This document shows positions 9,497 through 17,091 of a DNA stretch of 64,000 bases, piece after piece. The notes under the pieces were generated by a model that was not told where the DNA came from, did not search any database, and saw only the letters and a list, made by a program, of their open reading frames with translations. The translations under genes were made by a program, and so were the position numbers. Source of the stretch: Bradyrhizobium canariense (GTDB lineage: Bacteria; Pseudomonadota; Alphaproteobacteria; Rhizobiales; Xanthobacteraceae); assembly GCF_019402665.1 (NCBI RefSeq), contig NZ_VSST01000010.1:1-64000 (forward strand). The letters are read 5' to 3'. The number at the start of each line of letters is the position of its first letter. Positions within the stretch are counted from its first letter, which is position 1.

Positions 9497-9973
9497 TCAA
9501 TCTTCGTCCGGCATCTCGATCGGAACGGCGAAACCGGTTTTTACCTGATCCATTATAACCATTGTCTTGAAACCCCTGATGTCGGGGTTCTCATAGAAGA
9601 ACCGTCGAGTGAACTGCTCATACTCCTCCATGCTACGGGCGGTAAGGTAGAGAACAAAGTCAGCGTCGCCGGTCACGTAGCATCCGTTCACGACTTCAGC
9701 TGACGACTTGATAGCTTTCTTGAATCGGTCGATGATGTCTGAACGCTCGCGCTCCAGGCTCACTAGAACGAGCATCTGGATCGGTCGTCCGACCGCCCTC
9801 GCTGAAACGATCGAGACGTCGGCCTCGATGATACCTTCAGAGCGAAGTCGCTTTAGCCTCCGTTGACACGCGGTAGCGGAAAGCCCAGCCATCTCGCCGA
9901 TCACCTCGGACGTCAGGCGGTTGTTCTTCTGCACAATCTCAAGGATGCGCGCGTCTATCCGGTCGTATCGCAT
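9497..9973 (-). CDS. AsnC/Lrp family transcriptional regulator
   Basis: The 158-residue protein has an N-terminal winged helix-turn-helix, DARILEIVQKNNRLTSEVIG with the recognition helix GLSATACQRRLKRLRSEGII, and a C-terminal RAM ligand-binding domain around EVVNGCYVTGDADFVLYLTA. It is divergent from the aldehyde dehydrogenase and aminotransferase genes, separated by 115 bp, and is most likely their amino-acid-responsive regulator. An AsnC/Lrp gene also heads ectoine degradation clusters (doeX), where an aldehyde dehydrogenase and a class III aminotransferase follow, so that pathway is an alternative to GABA catabolism. The effector is unknown. Confidence 0.92.
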   Translation of the reverse strand: MRYDRIDARILEIVQKNNRLTSEVIGEMAGLSATACQRRLKRLRSEGIIEADVSIVSARAVGRPIQMLVLVSLERERSDIIDRFKKAIKSSAEVVNGCYVTGDADFVLYLTARSMEEYEQFTRRFFYENPDIRGFKTMVIMDQVKTGFAVPIEMPDED

Positions 9974-10088
9974 GATTTAAGCTCCAGCCATCAGGTGTAT
10001 TCCGTCATCAAACGCATGTCCGCTGCAGGAAATCATTATTGCATCGGGGAAATGCGCCGCAATTCTGTTGGCATTACCAGTATGCTCA

Positions 10089-11642
10089 ATGCACAACGAT
10101 TTTCAACAATTGACGGTGTCGGACCCGCAAATGGCCCTTCAAACTCTTCGGCCCGAAAATCGGGAGCTGGTCGGTCTTGCTAAGGAGCGTCTGCAGACTC
10201 TGCGTAAAGATTTTGTGGCAGGCGCCGCGCTGCTGGACGGTCGGTGGATTTCGGGCCAGCGCAGAGACGTCGTCGTCGATCCAGCGACCGGAGAACAGAT
10301 CGCTGACGTTGCGCATTGCAGCGCAGCCGACATGAATGCCGCGATCGCGGCGGCTGACCGGTCTTTCTCGGCGTGGCGCGAATTGTTGCCCGCAAAGCGG
10401 GGGGCGATCCTTCGGTCTTGGGCGTCCTTAATGCTCGAGCATGCGGAAGAACTCGCGGTCGTCGTCACGAGCGAACAGGGTAAGCCCCTTGCGGAGGCGC
10501 GTCATGAAATCCAGTACGGTGCAGGATTTCTTGAGTGGTTCGCAGCCGAAGGAGAACGTGCGTACGGAGAGACCATCCCAAGTCACAAGCCCGGCAGTCT
10601 CCTTCACGTCAGAATGCAGCCAATCGGTGTTGCGGCTGCGATTACGCCTTGGAACTTTCCTGTTGCGATGATTACGCGAAAGGCCGGGGCCGCGCTTGCC
10701 GCTGGCTGTCCCATCATTGTAAAGCCTGCTCCGGAGACACCGCTCTCCGCGCTCGCCATTGCGCGCCTGGCCGAACAGGCCGGACTCCCTGCCGGGGTGT
10801 TTCAAGTCCTGGTAGGTAACCCGATCGAACTGTCGACGCCTCTCTTGCACGACACGAGAGTGCGGGCGCTGTCGTTCACAGGTTCTACAGAGGTTGGCCG
10901 CCATCTCCTTGAAGGGGCAGCGGACACGGTGAAGAAGGTCTCTATGGAATTGGGCGGGCATGCCCCGTTTGTCATCTTTGATGACGTCGACCTCGAGAAG
11001 GCGGTCAAGGGGGCGATGGCCGCCAAATTCGCGACGTCAGGTCAGGACTGCCTGGCAGCTAACCGCATCTACGTTCAAAAGGCCATGTATCGGGCCTTTG
11101 TCGAGGCGTTTGCTGCGGAAATAGCTCGACTCCGAGTCGGTCATGGATTGGACCCGACGACGGATATCGGGCCTATGACCAAGCTATCTGTTGCCAACAA
11201 GTGCAGGGCCCAAGTTGATGATGCGGTGAAAAAGGGAGCCACAGTTGTGTCGGCCCATCAGGGCGCCACAGCCGGCCCCAACTTCGTCCCTCCGACACTG
11301 CTCACTGAAGTTTCCGAGAATATGCTCATTTCTTCTGAGGAAACATTTGGCCCAATCGCAGCAGTCCTTCCGTTTGACTCCGAAGAAGAGGTCATCGCCA
11401 GAGCCAACGCCAGCGAAATGGGGCTGGCCGGGTACATTTACACCGACAGCTTGCGTCGGGCGCTTCGGGTTTCGGAGCGGATCGAGTGCGGAATGGTCGG
11501 CATCAACACAGCCTCATTCACAGGGCCACCTATTCCGTTCGGCGGATGGAAGCAGTCTGGCCTTGGTCGAGAAGGCTCACGACACGGCTTAGCCGAATTC
11601 ATGGAACTCAAGTACGTCTGTTTCGGCGACCTGGCAGGTTAG
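10089..11642 (+). CDS. NAD(P)-dependent succinate-semialdehyde dehydrogenase-like protein
   Basis: The 517-residue aldehyde dehydrogenase oxidises a semialdehyde (succinate or aspartate type) to the acid. It shows ITPWNFPVAMITRKAGAALA near residue 190 (catalytic Asn in the PWNFP block), KPAPETPLSALA near 220, SFTGSTEVGR near 270, MELGGHAPFVIFDD near 300 (general-base Glu) and SGQDCLAANRIYV near 330, which contains the nucleophilic Cys. EETFGPIAAVLPF lies near 430. The start at ATG 10089 is chosen; TTG 10068 and ATG 10131 are in the same frame. It is separated by 10 bp from the next gene and the two are almost certainly co-transcribed under control of the divergent Lrp-type regulator. Confidence 0.92.
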   Translation: MHNDFQQLTVSDPQMALQTLRPENRELVGLAKERLQTLRKDFVAGAALLDGRWISGQRRDVVVDPATGEQIADVAHCSAADMNAAIAAADRSFSAWRELLPAKRGAILRSWASLMLEHAEELAVVVTSEQGKPLAEARHEIQYGAGFLEWFAAEGERAYGETIPSHKPGSLLHVRMQPIGVAAAITPWNFPVAMITRKAGAALAAGCPIIVKPAPETPLSALAIARLAEQAGLPAGVFQVLVGNPIELSTPLLHDTRVRALSFTGSTEVGRHLLEGAADTVKKVSMELGGHAPFVIFDDVDLEKAVKGAMAAKFATSGQDCLAANRIYVQKAMYRAFVEAFAAEIARLRVGHGLDPTTDIGPMTKLSVANKCRAQVDDAVKKGATVVSAHQGATAGPNFVPPTLLTEVSENMLISSEETFGPIAAVLPFDSEEEVIARANASEMGLAGYIYTDSLRRALRVSERIECGMVGINTASFTGPPIPFGGWKQSGLGREGSRHGLAEFMELKYVCFGDLAG

Positions 11643-11652
11643 GAGAAGCGAC

Positions 11653-13053
11653 ATGATTGATATCAAGGCCATCGCTGAACGAGATCGCTCGAATGTTCTG
11701 CATCCTTTCACTCAGCTGAAGGACTACGCCACCGGCAAGATGGGCGATCCCACGATCGTTACAGGCGGCAAAGGTATTCGCATAAACGACGCCGAGGGCC
11801 GCAGCTATATCGACGGCTTTGCGGGACTGTACTGCGTCAACATCGGCTACGGTCGCACCGAAGTCGCAGAAGCTATTGCGCGGCAGGCATATCAACTAGC
11901 GTACTACCACACCTACGCGGCGCACACGACGGAAGTGCTGGCGACTCTTTCGGATCGTCTCGTGCGAATGGCACCCGGCAAGCCAAGCAAAGTGTTCTAC
12001 GGGCTGTCCGGATCGGACGCCAACGAAACGCAAGCAAAGCTCGTCTGGTACTACAACAATCTGCGTGGTCAGCCCAGGAAGAAGAAGATTATCTCGCGCG
12101 AGCGCGGTTACCACGGTTGCTCGGTCATTTCCGGTTCGATGACTGGCATGTCGTTTTACCACGATCACATGGATCTTCCTTTCCCTGGTATTCTGCACAC
12201 GGGAACGCCGCATCATTATTGGGGTGCTGAGCCGGGCGAGACGGAAGAGGCGTTTTCTCGCCGGCGTGCAGCGGAGCTTGAGCAACTAATCTTGCGAGAG
12301 GGTCCAGAGACGGTCGGTGGCTTCATCGCAGAGCCGGTGCTCGGCACGGGTGGTATTACGCCGCCTCCTGCTGGGTACTGGCAAGAAATCCAAACCGTGC
12401 TCAGTCGCTACGACGTTCTTCTGATCGCTGACGAGGTCATCTGTGGGTTTGGCCGAACCGGTGCCGACTTCGGCAGCACACTCTATGGAATCGAGCCAGA
12501 TCTGGTGACTGTGGCCAAGGGGCTGACTTCCGGATACGTACCACTCTCTGCCGCTATCGTCGGTGAGAAGGTGTACAAGGTCATGGAAGAAGGAGCCGAT
12601 CGCGTTGGAGCTTTCTCGCATGGATATACATATTCCGGCCATCCAATTGCAGCCGCAGCTGCAAACGCGGTCCTCGATATTGTCGAGAAAGAGGCGCTAA
12701 GCGACCGAGCCAAGACCGTCGGCGCCCACTTGCAACGACGGCTTAAGGAGCGGTTTGCGCAGCTGGAGATCGTTGGAGAAGTCAGAGGCGTAGGCTTGCT
12801 CGGCGCTGTTGAATTCGTGGCGGATCGTCAGACAAAACGGAGATTTGATCCGGAGCTAAAAGTAGGTGCTCGTATTTCAAAGGCTGCTCGTGATCGAGGA
12901 CTTATCGCTCGAGCGATGCCGCACGGAGACATACTTGGTTTTGCCCCGCCACTCGTCGTGTCCGAGGCAGAGATCGATGAAATAGTTGATCTTGCATATC
13001 AGGCGACCAAGCAAGTAATGGACGAACTTGCAAACGATTCCGCTCACACTTGA
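11653..13053 (+). CDS. Class III (omega) aminotransferase
   Basis: The 466-residue pyridoxal-phosphate enzyme has the family landmarks VFYGLSGSDANETQAKLVWY (cofactor phosphate binding) near residue 115, RGYHGCSV near 150, LLIADEVICGFGRTG near 256 (cofactor Asp) and DLVTVAKGLTSGYVPLSAAI near 288, in which the Lys forms the Schiff base. It moves an omega-amino group, for example from GABA or diaminobutyrate, to pyruvate or 2-oxoglutarate and yields the semialdehyde used by the upstream dehydrogenase. AGGAGAAGC precedes the ATG. Order and spacing with the Lrp gene and dehydrogenase suggest a two-gene catabolic operon. Confidence 0.92.
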   Translation: MIDIKAIAERDRSNVLHPFTQLKDYATGKMGDPTIVTGGKGIRINDAEGRSYIDGFAGLYCVNIGYGRTEVAEAIARQAYQLAYYHTYAAHTTEVLATLSDRLVRMAPGKPSKVFYGLSGSDANETQAKLVWYYNNLRGQPRKKKIISRERGYHGCSVISGSMTGMSFYHDHMDLPFPGILHTGTPHHYWGAEPGETEEAFSRRRAAELEQLILREGPETVGGFIAEPVLGTGGITPPPAGYWQEIQTVLSRYDVLLIADEVICGFGRTGADFGSTLYGIEPDLVTVAKGLTSGYVPLSAAIVGEKVYKVMEEGADRVGAFSHGYTYSGHPIAAAAANAVLDIVEKEALSDRAKTVGAHLQRRLKERFAQLEIVGEVRGVGLLGAVEFVADRQTKRRFDPELKVGARISKAARDRGLIARAMPHGDILGFAPPLVVSEAEIDEIVDLAYQATKQVMDELANDSAHT

Positions 13054-13204
13054 GGTGGGGGTCTACGCGCAAGACCGCTCCTCGAAGGTGAGAGATCAGA
13101 CTCAAGACAGCAAAGCCAAGCGCTAGGTCGGTTGGACTCTAAGGATTCCCTTTTAGGAGCAAATCAGATTCAAGGCTGTCTTTTGGGGTAGGCAGTCTTG
13201 GGTG

Positions 13205-13610
13205 TGATGGACCGATTAGTTTTGAAATGATGGGGCGTGGGAGCGGATGGCGCCGCTGATCATCGGCCGGCCCGAGCAGAAGGGCTCAACCGGGCGCGAC
13301 AACCGGATATTTGTAAAAGGCGGGCTTTGGATCGTGCGCAGGAGCGATCAACGGTGTTCGGGCGCACATTTTCGAGGCGATGTCGGAGGATTGGACTTCG
13401 AATATCAATATCTGATCGTCGATTCCACCATCGTCGGGGCGCATCAGCACGCCGCCGGAGCAAAAAAGGGGGTCTGAAGATCGGCCGCTCGCGCGGCGGC
13501 CCGAGCACCAAGATACACATGGCCGTCCGGGCAGTGGGGTGTCCTGTGCGGTTCACGCTGACCCACCACTGCGACATCGTTGAGACCAGCAATGACAGCT
13601 GACGATTCAA
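13205..13610 (+). pseudogene. Relic of an IS5-family (IS427-type) transposase
   Basis: Two reading frames together give the IS5/IS427 transposase: MAPLIIGRPEQKGSTGRDNR then FVKGGLWIVR at the start, LIVDSTIVGAHQHAAGAKKG (first catalytic Asp) in one frame, and GGLKIGRSRGGPSTKIHMAV then GCPVRFTLT in the other. The stretch between IVR and the DSTIV motif is shortened, and the part after FTLT is missing, so it carries a frameshift, an internal deletion and a truncated end. No terminal repeats were identified. Confidence 0.75.
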
Positions 13611-13761
13611 AAGTCGTGACCACGATCACGCAACCCGCGCTCGTCTCGTCTCCGCTATCCCGGCCAGCTCCGACGAGACGAGCGCTACCCCAAAAGGGGC
13701 GCATTGCCTCTCTCAGAAAGATACTGGACAACTTCTCGCCGATAACTGGGGCGACGTCGGC

Positions 13762-14769
13762 ATGATCGCTAGCGACCTTCGAGTGCCGGGAAAGGACAGC
13801 GCCGGCCCGCCGGCTGCCCATGTTGGCTTCCTGCTCATTCCCGACTTTGCAATGCTTCCGTACGTGTGCGTCATTGAACCCCTGCGAGCTGCAAACCGCC
13901 TATCGGGACGCACGCTGTACCGCTGGAGCCATGTCTCAATTGACGGAGGGCCGGCTGCAGCTTCCAACGGGGTACGAATCCACGCCGACTACCGTGTCGG
14001 GGAGGAGGCGCAGCTCGACTATGTCTTCGTCTGCGCCGGGGGTAATCCAGCCCTGTTCAAAGATCCCGCGACCTTTGCCTGGCTAAGACATCTTTCTCGC
14101 CGTGGCGCCAAGATCGGTGGCGTATCGGGTGGTCCCTATGTTCTTGCGCGCGCGAACTTGCTCAGCGGTTACCGGTTCACGATTCATTGGGAGCATGCGC
14201 CCGCGTTCGCAGAGGAGTACCCTCGCCTGGACCTGCGGCGCTCTCTTTATGAAGTCGACCGCGACAGGTTGACATCGGGCGGCGGCACCGCGCCGCTAGA
14301 CATGATGCACGCGATTCTTGCTCGCGAACACGGTACCGAGCTAGCCATGGCGGTTAGCGAGTGGTTCCTGCAGACGCATGTTCGCGAGGGCGCGGGTCCC
14401 CAGCGGATGCCGTTACGGGAGCGCCTCGGTATCGCGCACGCCCCGCTGCTCCGGGTAATCGGCCGAATGGAACAAGCCGTGGAGAACCCGATTTCGCGGG
14501 ACGAGTTGGCGCGTGTTGCCAACGTCTCGTTACGACACCTTGAGCGGCTCTTCCGGCAGCATCTCGGTTGCTCTCTCGGCGAGCATTACCTGTCACTACG
14601 CTTGGATCGCGCGCGCGATCTCGTGCGGCAAAGCAGCTTGTCGGTACTCGAGATTGCGCTAGCCTGTGGCTTCACAAGCGCAAGCCATTTTTCTCGTACC
14701 TTCCGAGCGCGGTTCGGCCAAGCGCCGCGAACTGAGCGATTGCGAGAGACACTCGCTAATAGGCGCTGA
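13762..14769 (+). CDS. GlxA family AraC-type transcriptional regulator (GbdR-like)
   Basis: The 335-residue protein has an N-terminal DJ-1/PfpI-like amidotransferase domain (VGFLLIPDFAMLPYVCVIEP, then FVCAGGNPALF and GGVSGGPYVLARANLLSG) in which the Cys nucleophile position is occupied by Ser or Gly, and a C-terminal AraC DNA-binding domain with two helix-turn-helix units (ISRDELARVANVSLRHLERL and LEIALACGFTSASHFSRTFR). This architecture is that of regulators that sense glycine betaine, dimethylglycine or carnitine. It precedes the sarcosine oxidase operon in the same orientation and is the likely activator of that operon. The start is preceded by an IS5 relic, so its original promoter may have been altered. 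Confidence 0.9.
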   Translation: MIASDLRVPGKDSAGPPAAHVGFLLIPDFAMLPYVCVIEPLRAANRLSGRTLYRWSHVSIDGGPAAASNGVRIHADYRVGEEAQLDYVFVCAGGNPALFKDPATFAWLRHLSRRGAKIGGVSGGPYVLARANLLSGYRFTIHWEHAPAFAEEYPRLDLRRSLYEVDRDRLTSGGGTAPLDMMHAILAREHGTELAMAVSEWFLQTHVREGAGPQRMPLRERLGIAHAPLLRVIGRMEQAVENPISRDELARVANVSLRHLERLFRQHLGCSLGEHYLSLRLDRARDLVRQSSLSVLEIALACGFTSASHFSRTFRARFGQAPRTERLRETLANRR

Positions 14770-14985
14770 CGTCTAGGTCCTTGCATTTTGTACGTGTCCA
14801 GACGTGCGGAGCCTCGCCTCCTGGCGCGGCGTTCAAGGAAAACGCGGCCTTGGGCCTGCCGGGACTTTCCAGGAAATGACAAGCCTCGGCGTGAAACGGC
14901 CGCTTTCACGGCGTTGGCGAGCAAGTAGGCAACGGTCATGGGGCCAACACCGCCGGGCACGGGAGTGATGTAGCTCGCGCGCTCG
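14766..14985 (-). pseudogene. folD: 3' relic of a second folD gene
   Basis: On the minus strand this segment encodes [20 protein letters not shown] followed by LLANAVKAAVSRRG, nearly identical to the C-terminal part of the intact folD at 42286-43278. The DNA similarity continues through the unusual C-terminal tail, where a frameshift has changed the reading. The 5' three quarters are missing and the break at about 14985 joins directly to the start of an IS110-type transposase. A folD next to soxBDAG and purU makes biochemical sense, so this may be the remnant of the original operon partner. Confidence 0.8.
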
Positions 14986-15097
14986 GGCGCCCCACGTCGG
15001 ACTTGGCCTTCCCCTCGAACAAGACTTGGCCTACCTCGTTGACCACGCATACTGAAGTTTCTTTTTGCGAGGCATCTAGCCCAACATACTGCTTCAT
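14985..15097 (-). pseudogene. N-terminal relic of an IS110-family transposase
   Basis: The minus-strand frame starts [20 protein letters not shown] and continues [16 protein letters not shown], the well-conserved first 36 residues of IS110-type DEDD transposases, including the first catalytic Asp in GLD. It then switches into the folD remnant. The remaining 300 or so residues are absent. Confidence 0.75.
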
Positions 15098-15109
15098 AGC
15101 CCTTTCGAT

Positions 15110-15442
15110 TCGTGAGATTGCGGTAAGCCTTGAAGATACCGGACCTTTCGAGCCGCGGGCGCCGACCGCAATTACGTCATCGTGTTTAAATTTGCCCCTT
15201 CGAATTGCCTCATCCGCAAAAGTTACCCTGATGTCGCCCTTGCAGCGGTCGATCCGATGACTGATTGGCCGCGCCAGGACGCCTCGCCGGGTCTTTGCGA
15301 GCAGTTCGTGCGCGACCGCGCCAGCGTTCAACGCTTGCCCGGGATTCATACCGCCCAGGTGACCCGTCGACACCATCGCCAGCACGGGACGAGCCGCCAG
15401 ATGCCATCTGTTGTTTCGGTTAGGGTTGTCGCTTCCAGGCAA
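15110..15442 (-). pseudogene. Unrecognised coding-like relic upstream of the IS110 fragment
   Basis: The minus-strand frame continues for about 110 codons with coding-like composition, for example [20 protein letters not shown] and [20 protein letters not shown] followed by [12 protein letters not shown] do not recognise the family. It has no clear start and runs in frame into the IS110 relic, so it is probably part of a broken gene or the left flank of the old IS element. Confidence 0.3.
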
Positions 15443-15543
15443 TCAGGTGTCGCTGAGGGTCATGCCGGCAAGGCTGCGCCGTTCAATCTGCACTAGACGT
15501 ACAAAGATTCAAAGCCAGCCACGACACGGTCTCGAACCCGCCA

Positions 15544-16794
15544 ATGCGCTATTCAATCTTCTCACTCATTTCGCAGGCGTTGAAGGGCCATCGTGGTTGG
15601 CAACCGGCGTGGCGCGATGCTGCCCCGAAACCTGGATACGATGTCCTGGTCATTGGCGGCGGGGGCCATGGTCTCGCAACGGCTTACTACCTTGCCAGCC
15701 GGCACGGCATTAGCAACGTCGCCGTGCTCGAGAAGGGCTATATCGGCTCCGGCAATGTCGGGCGCAACACGACGATTATCCGGTCGAATTACCTGCTACC
15801 CGGGAACACGCCCTTCTACGAGCTCTCGATGAAGCTCTGGGAAGGCCTGGAGCAGGAGCTGAACTACAACGCGATGGTCAGCCAGCGCGGCGTCCTCAAC
15901 CTCTTCCACTCCGACGTTCAGCGCGATGCCTTCGCTCGCCGGGCCAACGCAATGCGCCTTGCCGGCGTTGATGCCGCGTTCATCGATCGCGAGCAGGTGC
16001 GCTCCATGCTGCCGTTCCTGGACTACGAGACAAGCCGGTTTCCTATCCAGGGTGGGCTGCTGCAGGGGCGCGGCGGCACGGTGCGCCATGATGCCGTCGC
16101 CTGGGGCTACGCGCGGGCTGCCGACTCTCGCGGCGTTGACATCGTGCAGAACTGCGAAGTGACTGGCATCGATATCGTCGATGGACGGGCAACCGGTGTC
16201 CAGACCACGCGTGGCCCAATCAAGGCGAAGAAGATCGCGCTTGTCGTTGCCGGCAATTCCTCTCGCCTCGCCGCGATGGCGGGAATGCGGCTCCCTATTG
16301 AAAGCCACGTGCTGCAAGCCTTCGTGTCCGAGGGTCTCAAGCCCCTGCTCGACTGCGTGGTAACCTTCGGCGCGGGCCATCTCTACATCAGCCAGTCCGA
16401 CAAGGGTGGCCTCGTTTTTGGCGGTGATATTGACGGCTATAATTCTTATGCCCAGCGCGGCAACCTCCCGGTGATCGAAGACGTGATGGAGGCAGCAATG
16501 GCCCTTTGGCCCGGGTTGGGCCGAGTGCGGCTGCTGCGCCATTGGGGCGGCGTCATGGACATGTCGATGGACGGCTCGCCAATCATCGACCACGCCCCGA
16601 TCGAGGGCTTATACCTCAATGCCGGCTGGTGCTACGGCGGCTTCAAGGCAACGCCGGCATCCGGCTTTTGCTTTGCGTATCTCGTGGCCAAGGACGAGCC
16701 GCACCCGTTGGCCGCCGCGTATCGGCTCGACCGGTTCGCGACGGGACGGCTGATCGACGAAAAGGGCGTGGGCGCCCAGCCAAACCTCCACTGA
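15544..16794 (+). CDS. soxB: Sarcosine oxidase beta subunit
   Basis: The 416-residue subunit matches the usual length. It has the FAD dinucleotide motif YDVLVIGGGGHGLATAYYLA near residue 32, GNVGRNTTIIRSNY near 70 (the segment around covalent flavin attachment in this family) and DGSPIIDHAPIEGLYLNAGW near 345 at the C-terminal flavin contact. In the heterotetramer SoxBDAG it carries the site where N-methylglycine is oxidised to glycine and a one-carbon unit, with oxygen reduced to peroxide. It is the first gene of soxB-soxD-soxA-soxG. The gene follows directly on transposase and folD relics, so its promoter is close to a rearrangement boundary. Confidence 0.95.
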   Translation: MRYSIFSLISQALKGHRGWQPAWRDAAPKPGYDVLVIGGGGHGLATAYYLASRHGISNVAVLEKGYIGSGNVGRNTTIIRSNYLLPGNTPFYELSMKLWEGLEQELNYNAMVSQRGVLNLFHSDVQRDAFARRANAMRLAGVDAAFIDREQVRSMLPFLDYETSRFPIQGGLLQGRGGTVRHDAVAWGYARAADSRGVDIVQNCEVTGIDIVDGRATGVQTTRGPIKAKKIALVVAGNSSRLAAMAGMRLPIESHVLQAFVSEGLKPLLDCVVTFGAGHLYISQSDKGGLVFGGDIDGYNSYAQRGNLPVIEDVMEAAMALWPGLGRVRLLRHWGGVMDMSMDGSPIIDHAPIEGLYLNAGWCYGGFKATPASGFCFAYLVAKDEPHPLAAAYRLDRFATGRLIDEKGVGAQPNLH

Positions 16795-16815
16795 GAGTTC
16801 ATTCGAGCGGGTCCG

Positions 16816-17091
16816 ATGCGAATTCCATGTCCTCATTGCGGCGCGCGTGACGTCCAGGAGTTTACGTACCTCGGCGATGCCAAGCCACGGCGCCCGGAGG
16901 GGCTCGATGCGACGGAAGCCGCCATGTTGGAATACGTCTACGTGCGCGATAATCCGCGCGGTCCAAATGACGAGCTCTGGTATCACGCCGCCGGGTGTCG
17001 CGCGTGGCTCATGGTGCGGCGCCATACCTTGACCCATGTGATCGAGTCGGCGGTCCCGACCAAGAGCGCGAAGGCGGGAGTAGCAGCATGA
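16816..17091 (+). CDS. soxD: Sarcosine oxidase delta subunit
   Basis: The 91-residue protein has the typical zinc-binding head RIPCPHCGARDVQEFTYLGD and later HAAGCRAWLMVRRHTLTHVI, supplying three Cys and a His for the structural zinc of the heterotetramer. It follows soxB after 21 bp and its stop codon overlaps the soxA start in an ATGA arrangement, which points to translational coupling. Confidence 0.95.
   Translation: MRIPCPHCGARDVQEFTYLGDAKPRRPEGLDATEAAMLEYVYVRDNPRGPNDELWYHAAGCRAWLMVRRHTLTHVIESAVPTKSAKAGVAA

Noticed and set aside
12286..12642. Long minus-strand open frame inside the aminotransferase gene
   Set aside because: It mirrors the real gene on the other strand and has no motif; similar mirror frames occur over sox, bio, hyu and IS66 genes.
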